In this document: piece by piece, positions 1 through 5,722 of the stretch | How the letters are laid out: each line of letters begins with the position of its first letter | Position numbering within the stretch: the first letter of the stretch is position 1 | Assembly: GCA_031177735.1 (NCBI GenBank) | Contig: JAPSKJ010000130.1 | Location: 1 to 6,299, forward strand | Reading direction: 5' to 3' | Origin: Nocardioides sp. | GTDB taxonomy: Bacteria > Actinomycetota > Actinomycetes > Propionibacteriales > Nocardioidaceae | Length of the DNA: 6,299 nt | Translations under genes and position numbers: made by a program | The notes under the pieces: model-generated | Database searches by the model: none | What the model saw: only the letters and a program-made list of their open reading frames with translations | What the model was told of the DNA's origin: nothing

Positions 1-1451
1 GCGGCGATCCGGTCGCGACCGGATGCCTTGGCGAGGTAGAGCGCCTGGTCGGCGCGCCCGACCAGCCGGGCGGGCGCCTCGGCCCAGTCCCAGGCCGCCA
101 CGCCGACCGAGCAGGTCTGGCCGTGCGTCACCGCGCGGCGCATCTGCTCGAGCACTGCGAGCGCCGCGGCGCGGTCGAGGCCGGGCAGCAGCACCGCGAA
201 CTCCTCGCCGCCGTAGCGGGCCAGGAAGCCTCGTCCTTCCACGATCGCGCTCCACGCCGCCGCGGTCTCCTTCAGCACCCGGTCACCGGCCACGTGCCCA
301 CCTGCGTCATTGACCTGCTTGAAGTGGTCGAGGTCGAGCAGGGCCACCGTCAACGGGGTCCCGTGCTCGCGGGCGAAGGCGCAGGCGCGGGAGAGCTCGT
401 GGTCCCAGGTACGCCGGTTCGCCACCCCGGTCAGCCCGTCCTTGCGTGCCAGCGCCGCCAGCTGGACGGCCTTGCGCTGCAGGTCGTCGAAGAGGTGCCA
501 CAACCGCATCACGACCAGCACCGCCACGAGGCACCCACCGGCCAGCACCACCCACGAGCCGTGCGCCAGGCCGCTGTGCTCGGCGAGGACGTCGGTGATC
601 GGCCCGAGCATCAGGGCGAGGCCGAGCCAACCCAGTCGGCCCCTCCCGGTTCCGTCGGGCCGCTGCGGCGCCGGCTGGAGCAGGACGCGGGCCGACGGGT
701 GGAGCGCGGCGACCCCGATGCACAGGGGCGCGAGGGCGAAGCTGACCCGGATCCACGCCGGGTAGCTCTCCTCGCTGACCGCACTGATGCCGTACGTCAC
801 GTCGCCGGCCAGCAGGAGTGCCACACCGGTGAGCAGGCCCCACAGGGCCGTGTTGCGGGCTCCGCCCGCCGTCATCAGCAACCGGAGGATCAGCGCGAGG
901 GCGAGCAGGTCAGCCGCCGGGTAGGCCGCACCCGCCGCCTGGGTGAGCCAGGTCGCCCCGCTCCTCTGCGCGAGCGGCAGCACGACGAAGACGAGGCCGC
1001 ACACCGTCGCCGGGGTGGCGATGATGGCGGCGTCCAGGAACGCGGCACGGTCCCGACCGCGGCTGCGACGGCGGACCAGCACCACGAGGCCGAGCAGGAG
1101 CGCGGGATAGGCGCCGGCGTAGGCGATGTCCATGATCGAGGGCGAGGACGACGGCGCCTGCTGCAGGACGTCCTCGGCGATGGTCCACAGCACGTCGCCG
1201 AGGAAGAAGAGGCACTGCGCCGTCGCGATCGCCACCCAGGCACGGCGCTGACCGCGGGGCATCCGACGCACGCCGAGCAGCGAGAGGGCTGTGCCGTATC
1301 CGCTGCCGAGCAGGTAGAGCGCCGGCGCGGCGGCCGTGTCGATGAACAGCGCGAGCAGCAGGGCCAGCCCCAGGCCCACGCCGAAGGCGGCGTAGGCGAG
1401 CCGGGGCCCCGAGGGGACGAAGGGTCCGGCGGGCGCGGCGGCGTTCTTCAT
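1..1451 (-). CDS. Membrane-bound GGDEF-domain protein, probable diguanylate cyclase (3' end cut off by window edge)
   Basis: Predicted to make cyclic di-GMP from two GTP at the inner face of the membrane. I read 483 codons without a stop from ATG at 1451; the frame is still open at base 1. Residues 18-319 form about ten hydrophobic helices (roughly 18-38, 42-61, 71-91, 107-126, 139-161, 168-192, 200-222, 230-250, 270-290, 295-319), a likely membrane sensor of unknown ligand. The GGDEF domain starts near residue 336 (DGLTGVANRR). It has the metal motif DLDHFK (D373, D375), ND at 381-382, GGEEF at 414-418 (bases 198-212) and a closing motif ALYLAKASGRDR near 473, so only a short tail, or a further domain such as EAL, lies outside the window. 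GGEEF is an active-site variant known in working cyclases. The inhibitory I-site RxxD, expected five residues before GGEEF, reads EGRG and is therefore lost. GGGGGAG lies just before the ATG. It follows dapF by 118 bp and probably has its own promoter. Confidence 0.9.
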   Translation of the reverse strand, partial: MKNAAAPAGPFVPSGPRLAYAAFGVGLGLALLLALFIDTAAAPALYLLGSGYGTALSLLGVRRMPRGQRRAWVAIATAQCLFFLGDVLWTIAEDVLQQAPSSSPSIMDIAYAGAYPALLLGLVVLVRRRSRGRDRAAFLDAAIIATPATVCGLVFVVLPLAQRSGATWLTQAAGAAYPAADLLALALILRLLMTAGGARNTALWGLLTGVALLLAGDVTYGISAVSEESYPAWIRVSFALAPLCIGVAALHPSARVLLQPAPQRPDGTGRGRLGWLGLALMLGPITDVLAEHSGLAHGSWVVLAGGCLVAVLVVMRLWHLFDDLQRKAVQLAALARKDGLTGVANRRTWDHELSRACAFAREHGTPLTVALLDLDHFKQVNDAGGHVAGDRVLKETAAAWSAIVEGRGFLARYGGEEFAVLLPGLDRAAALAVLEQMRRAVTHGQTCSVGVAAWDWAEAPARLVGRADQALYLAKASGRDRIA

Positions 1452-1569
1452 TGCTCCCCCGGAGCGTCGCTGTGAGGCTGCTTCGCCCGCGACACCGAGG
1501 AAGCATTCGGCTCATGGTCGCATCTGCTCGCACCCGGGACGAAACAGCGGGACCGTCCCAAGTCCGGGG
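1452..1569 (-). other. dapF-GGDEF intergenic gap with short repeats
   Basis: This 118-bp gap holds no credible gene. It contains a direct repeat CGGGAC (1535-1540 and 1548-1553), an 11-bp dyad GGGACCGTCCC (1549-1559), and a longer bulged inverted pair, CCCGGGAC (1533-1540) against GTCCGGG (1562-1568). Together these could fold into a hairpin just after the dapF stop and act as a terminator, or serve as a binding site ahead of the GGDEF gene. There is no clear T-run. A ribosome binding site, GGGGGAG on the minus strand, ends two bases before the GGDEF start. I could not assign -35 and -10 boxes with confidence. Confidence 0.3.
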
Positions 1570-2400
1570 CTACAGGGCGGTGGTGCCCTCCGCGACGATC
1601 AGCGCGGGACCGGTCAGCAGCACCCGGTCCTCGGGGGTCCACGTCACGGTGAGGGTGCCGCCCGGCACGTCGACGGTGTAGGCGCTGCCCGGCCCGAGCC
1701 CGTCGGCGTCGGCGGCCGCCACCATCACCGCGCACGCACCGGTGCCGCAGGAGCGGGTCTCCCCGGAGCCGCGCTCGTGCACCCGGAAGGCCACGTGCCG
1801 CTCCCCGCGACGCACCACGAACTCGACGTTGACGCCCTCGGGATACTCCGCCGGATCGTGGTGGGGCGCGTCGAGCAGCGGCCCGACCGGCCCGTGGGCG
1901 TCGAGGGAGTCGACGAACGCCACCGCGTGGGGGTTGCCCATGTCCACGTGGCGGGCCTTCCAGCTGTGCTCGCCGACGCCGACCTCGGTGACCCCGAGCA
2001 GCGCGGGCACACCCATGTCGGCGGTGAGCAGGTCGCCCTCCACGGTGACCACCTTGATGCCGGCCCGGGTGGCGATCGGGATCTCCCCCGCGGGGTCCAC
2101 CAGGCCCTGGTCGACCAGGTAGCGCACGAAGACGCGTACGCCGTTGCCGCACATCTCCGCCACCGACCCGTCGGAGTTGCGGTAGTCCATGAACCACTCG
2201 GCCCGGTCGGCCCACTCGGCGGCGTACGCCTCGGTGCGGATGACGCGCAGGACACCGTCACCGCCGATGCCCGCGCGGCGGTCGCACAGCGCGCGGACCC
2301 GCTCGGCGGTGAGGTCGCCGTGGATCGAGCCGTCGTGGTCGGGCAGCACGACGAAGTCGTTCTCGGTGCCGTGGCCCTTGGCGAAGGGGTAGCCGGTCAT
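1570..2400 (-). CDS. dapF: Diaminopimelate epimerase
   Basis: Cytoplasmic, cofactor-free enzyme (EC 5.1.1.7) that converts LL- to meso-diaminopimelate, the precursor of lysine and of the peptidoglycan cross-link residue. The 276-residue product has the usual family length and both catalytic cysteines: C84 in MCGNGVR and C218 in SCGTGAC. Other family landmarks are KGHGTENDF (8-16), GIGGDGVLRV (44-53), RNSDGS (74-79), GNPHAVAF (155-162), the substrate-binding asparagine in EGVNVEF (N191) and ERGSGET (209-215). Nothing is missing, so it should be active. The ATG at 2400 is supported by the MTGYPFAKGHG opening, typical of actinobacterial DapF. The start overlaps the stop of the upstream flavin-protein gene by four bases (ATGA), so translation is probably coupled and the two genes share an mRNA. 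In many actinobacteria dapF directly follows miaA; here about 3.3 kb separates them. Confidence 0.97.
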   Translation of the reverse strand: MTGYPFAKGHGTENDFVVLPDHDGSIHGDLTAERVRALCDRRAGIGGDGVLRVIRTEAYAAEWADRAEWFMDYRNSDGSVAEMCGNGVRVFVRYLVDQGLVDPAGEIPIATRAGIKVVTVEGDLLTADMGVPALLGVTEVGVGEHSWKARHVDMGNPHAVAFVDSLDAHGPVGPLLDAPHHDPAEYPEGVNVEFVVRRGERHVAFRVHERGSGETRSCGTGACAVMVAAADADGLGPGSAYTVDVPGGTLTVTWTPEDRVLLTGPALIVAEGTTAL

Positions 2401-3032
2401 CGGGCGTAGAGCCCCCGGGAGTAGTTGTCCGTGCAGTAGTAGTCATCGAGCTGGTCGAGGGTCATCCCCTCGGTGAGCTCGACCTCCTTGGCGATCAGTG
2501 CGCGGCGCGGCACCGTCGCCTCCGGGTCCCACGTGCTCGGGTCCCACAGCTGGGAGCGCAGGAACGCCTTCGCGCAGTGGAAGTAGATGTCCTCGATCTC
2601 GACCACCACGGCCAGCAGCGGGCGATGGCCCTTGACGACCATCTCCTCGAAGAACGGCGCGTCGCTGACCAGCCGCGCCCTGCCGTTGATCCGCAGGGTG
2701 TCGCCGCGGCCCGGGATGACGAAGTTCAGCCCGACGTGGGGGTTCTGCAAGATGTTGCGGTAACCGTCGGCGCGGCGGTTGCCCGGGCGCTCGGCCAGCG
2801 CGATGGTGCGGTCGTCGATGACGTGGACGAGCTGCCCGGCGGGGTCGCCCTTGGGCGAGGCGTCGCAGCGGCCCTCGGCGTCGGCCGTCGCCATCACGCA
2901 GAACGGCGACGCCGCCAGCCACGCGCGGTCCACCGGCAGCAGCGCCGGCCGGCCCTTGGTGGCGACCCGCTCGCTGGGCTCACCCAGCAGACCCACCAGT
3001 GCGGCGACGTCGGCGATCTCGGTCCAGCTCAC
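2397..3032 (-). CDS. Pyridoxamine 5'-phosphate oxidase-like FMN-binding protein, MSMEG_1061-type
   Basis: A 211-residue split-barrel flavoprotein. It matches from memory the FMN-binding MSMEG_1061-type branch of the PPOX-like family, whose substrates are mostly unknown; PPOX relatives bind FMN, F420 or heme, so the name does not imply pyridoxamine oxidation. Visible landmarks are LLGEPSERVATKG (15-27), SPFCVMATADAEGRCDASPKGD (42-63), the basic GNRRADGYRNILQNPHVGL stretch (84-102) likely to contact the FMN phosphate, DTLRINGRA (111-119), and YFHCAKAFLRSQLW (150-163) near the end. I chose GTG at 3032 because the family begins just before this point. The same frame stays open to an ATG at 3146, but that start lies inside the 46-bp palindrome and would add 38 unconserved residues; an ATG at 3101 is another weak option. 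No strong Shine-Dalgarno site precedes the GTG (GAGG is only one base away). The stop overlaps dapF. Confidence 0.88.
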   Translation of the reverse strand: MSWTEIADVAALVGLLGEPSERVATKGRPALLPVDRAWLAASPFCVMATADAEGRCDASPKGDPAGQLVHVIDDRTIALAERPGNRRADGYRNILQNPHVGLNFVIPGRGDTLRINGRARLVSDAPFFEEMVVKGHRPLLAVVVEIEDIYFHCAKAFLRSQLWDPSTWDPEATVPRRALIAKEVELTEGMTLDQLDDYYCTDNYSRGLYAR

Positions 3033-3101
3033 GCCTCGAGCGTACGCCGCCGGCCCGACCGCCCGCGTGGGGATATCGGCCGCGGCCGGCGGGATGTTCA
3101 T

Positions 3102-3175
3102 CAAGGTATGCAGCCGAACGGCCACTTCCCGTGCGGAGCTCCGCACGGGAAGTGACCGTTCATCGACCTACCTTG
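3102..3175. repeat. Outer inverted repeat CAAGGTA / TACCTTG sharing its axis with the inner palindrome
   Basis: CAAGGTA at 3102-3108 and its exact complement TACCTTG at 3169-3175 lie symmetrically about 3138.5, the same centre as the inner 46-bp palindrome. Seven poorly paired bases sit on each side between the two elements. The nested symmetry suggests one 74-bp unit, either a long interrupted RNA hairpin or the remnant of a small palindromic element, rather than chance repeats. A direct repeat GTTCATC (3096-3102 and 3158-3164) also occurs here. It encodes no protein. Confidence 0.6.
3116..3161 (-). terminator. 46-bp near-perfect palindrome after ggt, putative strong hairpin terminator
   Basis: The core at 3123-3154 is a perfect 32-bp palindrome with half-site CACTTCCCGTGCGGAG. 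After one mismatch (3122/3155) pairing continues through GAACGG / CCGTTC, giving 23-base arms with 22 matched pairs. The centre AGCT leaves essentially no loop beyond the few bases needed for the turn. It begins 33 bases downstream of the ggt stop and lies before the start of the flavin-protein gene, where a transcription terminator or mRNA-stabilising hairpin would be expected. No T-run follows on either strand; actinobacterial terminators often lack one. It could also be a dispersed palindromic repeat or a protein-binding dyad. Confidence 0.5.
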
Positions 3176-3194
3176 CTGGGCATGCGCCCCGGCG

Positions 3195-5063
3195 TCAGCG
3201 CTTGACCACCGCCGCGGCTCCCCCGCCACGCCGGGTCGGCTCGGCGACGGCGGTCATCCGCTTGCCGGGGCCGAACTCGATCGCGGTGGCGGCGCCGATC
3301 TCCGAGGCGCTGGTGCCGGGAGCCCCGACCGCCTGCAGCTGGTGGCCGCGGGCGGTGAGGGCGGCGCCGTACAGGTCGAGGAAGGCCTGCTCCGCGCTCG
3401 TGACGGCGGTGTTGGTGTTGGTCGCCCGGGGCGCGGCCACGGCCCGGTCGATCGGCACGCCGCGGTCGATCCGGTCGACGAGGATCTGCAGCACCGTGGT
3501 GATGATCGTGGCTCCACCGGGCGAGCCGAGCGCGAGGAACGGCTTGTCGCCCTTCAGCACGATCGTCGGCGACATCGAGCTGCGCGGGCGCTTGCCGGGC
3601 TGGATCCGGTTGGGGTCGCTCTCGTTGTAGACGGCCGAGAAGTCGGTGAGCTCGTTGTTGAGCAAGAAGCCCCGCTTCGGCACCACGATGCCCGAGCCAC
3701 CGGTCTGCTCGATGGTGAGGGTGTACTCGACCACGTTGCCCCAGCGGTCGGCGACGGTGAGGTTGGTCGTCTCGACGTTCTCGGTGGCCCCGTCGACGCC
3801 CTCGCGCCCGGCCGGGACCGGGGTGGCGCACTGGCCGTCGTAGCCGGAGAGCTGTCCGGCCGTGGTCGGCTTGGTGATCGCCGTCGCGCCGATCGCACAC
3901 GCGCGCTCGCGGGCGAAGGTGTCATCGAGCAGCGTCGGCACGGGCACGGCCGTGAACGCCGGGTCGCCCACGTAGGCGTTGCGGTCGGCGAAGGCCAGCG
4001 CCATCGCCTCGATCAGGTGGTGACGCACGGTGGCGTCGTCCATCGCGCTGAGGTTGAAGGTCTCCAGGATGTTGAGCGCCTCACCGACGGTGGTGCCACC
4101 CGATGAGCTCGGTGCCATGCCGTAGACGGTGTGGCCGCGGTAGGTCGTCTGGGTGGGCTTGCGCACCAGCGCGCGGTAGGCCTTGAGGTCCTGCCGCGTC
4201 ATGCTGCCCGGGGGCACCGGCAGGGTGCTCGACGGCGCCTTGGGAGGCGTGCGGACCGTCTGCACCATCTGCCGGGCCAGCTTTCCGGTGTAGAACGCCT
4301 TGACGCCGCGCCGGGCCAGCAGCTCGTAGGTGCGGGACAGCCCGGGGTTCTTGAAGACGCTGCCGACGGCCGGGGGCTGGCCCCCCTTGAGGAACAGCTT
4401 GCTGGTGGGCCGGATCGCGGCGAACCGCGCGGCGTTGTCGGCCGTCTGCTGGTGGAAGGTCTGGTCGACCACGAAGCCCTTGCGGGCCAGCCGCGCACTC
4501 GGCTGCAGCACCTCGTCGAGGTCGCGGGTGCCCCACTTGCGCAGCGCCTTGTCCCACGTGGCGGGCGTGCCGGGGACCCCGACGCTGACCCCGCTGGTGA
4601 CCCGCTCCGGGCTGAACCGGTAGGGCTGGCCGGTCGCCGGGTCGATGAACGCGTTGGGGGTGATGCCGCGCGGCGCGGTCTCCCGGCCGTCGATCGTCCG
4701 CACCAACTTGCTCTTCGCGTCGTAGTAGACGAAGTAGCCGCCCCCGCCGACCCCGGCGCTGTAGGGCTCGGTGACGCCCAGCGCGGCCGCTGTGGCGACG
4801 GCCGCGTCGACGGCGTTGCCGCCGCGGCGCAGCACGCGCAGACCGATCCGGGTGGCGTAGGGGTCGACGCTGCTGACCGCGCCGTGCTTGCCGACGGCGG
4901 TCGCCCGCTTGCCGGGGCCGCGGGCGGCCAGGGCGGCCGACGGTGCAGTGCTGGTCACGGACGGGGAGGCCGGCGCGGCGGAGGCCGCGCCGAACGGCAG
5001 GCTCGCGAGGGGCGCGAGCAGGGTGATGGAGGCCGCAACGGCGGCGGAGGTACGGACACGCAT
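3195..5063 (-). CDS. ggt: Secreted gamma-glutamyltransferase (gamma-glutamyltranspeptidase)
   Basis: Hydrolyses or transfers the gamma-glutamyl group of glutathione and related compounds (EC 2.3.2.2 / 3.4.19.13) outside the membrane. The 622-residue precursor begins with a Sec-type signal peptide: RVR, a hydrophobic stretch at about 6-26, and a likely cut after ASA-A near residue 30. In this family the proenzyme cleaves itself before a threonine that becomes the small-subunit N-terminal nucleophile. Here that is T432 in ETTNLTVAD, giving a large subunit of about 31-431 and a small subunit of 432-622. The glutamate-binding arginine is R127 in DGRETAP; RSSMSPT holds the paired serines S495-S496, and SPGGATIITT the G516-G517 oxyanion region. 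GGNAVDAAVA (81-90) is also typical. The segment between DFS (474-476) and KRPRSS is about eight residues shorter than in E. coli Ggt, so the active-site lid loop is reduced or absent, as in Bacillus enzymes. ATG at 5063 suits the signal peptide; the ribosome site is weak. Confidence 0.96.
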   Translation of the reverse strand: MRVRTSAAVAASITLLAPLASLPFGAASAAPASPSVTSTAPSAALAARGPGKRATAVGKHGAVSSVDPYATRIGLRVLRRGGNAVDAAVATAAALGVTEPYSAGVGGGGYFVYYDAKSKLVRTIDGRETAPRGITPNAFIDPATGQPYRFSPERVTSGVSVGVPGTPATWDKALRKWGTRDLDEVLQPSARLARKGFVVDQTFHQQTADNAARFAAIRPTSKLFLKGGQPPAVGSVFKNPGLSRTYELLARRGVKAFYTGKLARQMVQTVRTPPKAPSSTLPVPPGSMTRQDLKAYRALVRKPTQTTYRGHTVYGMAPSSSGGTTVGEALNILETFNLSAMDDATVRHHLIEAMALAFADRNAYVGDPAFTAVPVPTLLDDTFARERACAIGATAITKPTTAGQLSGYDGQCATPVPAGREGVDGATENVETTNLTVADRWGNVVEYTLTIEQTGGSGIVVPKRGFLLNNELTDFSAVYNESDPNRIQPGKRPRSSMSPTIVLKGDKPFLALGSPGGATIITTVLQILVDRIDRGVPIDRAVAAPRATNTNTAVTSAEQAFLDLYGAALTARGHQLQAVGAPGTSASEIGAATAIEFGPGKRMTAVAEPTRRGGGAAAVVKR

Positions 5064-5089
5064 GCCAGCCAGTGCCCCGCCGTGCCGTC

Positions 5090-5119
5090 GATCACACCGG
5101 ATCGGGCCGGATCAGCGTC
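5090..5119 (-). promoter_or_regulatory. Three GATC boxes spaced exactly 10 bp apart upstream of ggt
   Basis: On the plus strand three consecutive decamers begin with GATC, at 5090, 5100 and 5110; the first two share GATCNNNCCG, and CCGGATC occurs twice (5097-5103, 5107-5113). One helical turn between copies places them on the same DNA face, as for a repeated protein-binding site, 27 to 56 bp before the ggt start. A weak promoter-like pair on the minus strand overlaps them: GTGACG (5116-5121) and TGTGAT (5091-5096) with a long 19-bp spacer. Both the operator and promoter readings are inference, and short GC-rich repeats can arise by chance. Confidence 0.3.
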
Positions 5120-5126
5120 ACTCGCC

Positions 5127-5141
5127 CTGAGCCGGGCTCAG
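5127..5141 (-). repeat. 15-bp palindrome CTGAGCCGGGCTCAG over the reductase stop codon
   Basis: Seven-base arms (CTGAGCC / GGCTCAG) flank a single central G, and the TGA stop of the reductase gene (5138-5140) lies inside the right arm. As RNA this could form a short GC-rich hairpin at the end of the reductase gene, possibly a weak terminator or stability element before ggt. The tiny loop and the lack of a T-run make the terminator reading uncertain. Confidence 0.3.
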
Positions 5142-5683
5142 CGCAGCGGCCCGACCACCCGGTAGCGCGCGGTGATGAAGGCGCGGTTGCGGTCGGTCTC
5201 GAGAAGCTCGAGGTCGAGCCGCCGCGGCAGCAGCGGCCGACCCGCCCCGAGGGTGACCGGAGCGATCGCGACGACCATCTCGTCGAGCAGCCCGGCCTCG
5301 GCGAACTGCCCGGCCAGGTCGCCGCCTCCGACGACCCAGACGTCCTTGCCGGCGGCGGCCTCGGTGAGCTCGGCGTGCACCCGGACGACGTCGTCGGCGG
5401 CGAACCGGACGTCGGCGCCCTCGGGCACCTCGAAGGTGCGGTGGGTCATCACCCAGGTCGGCATGGTGTAGCCCCAGGCCTCACCGGTGCTGTTGCTGTG
5501 GTCGAGGAGCCACTGATAGGTGGTCGCGCCCATCACCAGCGCGCCCACGTCCTTGATGAAGTCGTTGTAGTTGTGCGGGCCGTCGTCGTCGATCGGCTGC
5601 TTGAACAGCCAGGCGAGGGAGTCCTCCTCATCAGCGAGGAAGCCGTCGAGCGTGGTGGCGGTGTAGTAGATCGTGCGAGCCAT
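5138..5683 (-). CDS. Dihydrofolate reductase / RibD C-terminal domain family protein
   Basis: A 181-residue cytoplasmic protein with the single-domain DHFR-like fold shared by the RibD C-terminal domain, probably an NAD(P)H-dependent reductase. Its substrate is unknown: members of this uncharacterised group (like Bacillus YyaP/YwjB) should not be assumed to be the folate enzyme. Family marks are the N-terminal strand and substrate loop YYTATTLDGFLAD (6-18), ALVMGATTYQWL (48-59) and the nucleotide-binding segment VWVVGGGDLAGQF (115-127), followed by LLDEMVVAIAPVTLGAGRPLLP (132-153), which closes the typical fold. ATG at 5683 is chosen because AGGA (5691-5694 on the complementary strand) sits seven bases before it and the conserved strand starts at once; a GTG five codons upstream would overlap that ribosome site. 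It follows miaA by 39 bp and could be co-transcribed with it. ggt starts 74 bp downstream. Confidence 0.9.
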   Translation of the reverse strand: MARTIYYTATTLDGFLADEEDSLAWLFKQPIDDDGPHNYNDFIKDVGALVMGATTYQWLLDHSNSTGEAWGYTMPTWVMTHRTFEVPEGADVRFAADDVVRVHAELTEAAAGKDVWVVGGGDLAGQFAEAGLLDEMVVAIAPVTLGAGRPLLPRRLDLELLETDRNRAFITARYRVVGPLR

Positions 5684-5722
5684 GGCTCGATCCTGCACCC
5701 GACCACCGACAGCCGGCTGCCC

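Noticed and set aside
1..1451. A frameshift or pseudogene in the GGDEF gene
   Set aside because: Residue numbering counted from the start codon agrees with the positions of the domain motifs, so the frame is continuous. The gene is only cut by the window edge.
123..1475. A 450-codon open frame on the plus strand
   Set aside because: It lies opposite the GGDEF gene, is rich in Arg, Gly, Gln and His without family motifs, and is the usual antisense shadow in high-GC DNA. The minus frame carries ten clear membrane helices and a full GGDEF core.
1452..1569. A cyclic-di-GMP riboswitch before the GGDEF gene
   Set aside because: The gap contains GAAA and some inverted repeats, but I cannot find the conserved core or the three-way junction of the known classes.
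1777..2409. A 210-codon open frame on the plus strand opposite dapF
   Set aside because: It is a His/Val/Asp-rich shadow with no motif; dapF on the minus strand explains the region completely.
3033..3146. An upstream ATG start (3146) for the PPOX-like gene
   Set aside because: The ATG is inside the 46-bp palindrome, the 38 extra residues have no family counterpart, and the conserved N-terminus fits the GTG at 3032.
3178..3190. A short hairpin GGGC-GCAT-GCCC just after the ggt stop as the main terminator
   Set aside because: A four-pair stem is too short to stand out in DNA this GC-rich, and the much stronger palindrome lies next to it.
4131..5165. A 344-codon open frame on the plus strand opposite ggt
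   Set aside because: It has a low-complexity Ala/Gly/Arg composition and no recognisable domain, and the opposite strand encodes an intact Ggt over the same bases.
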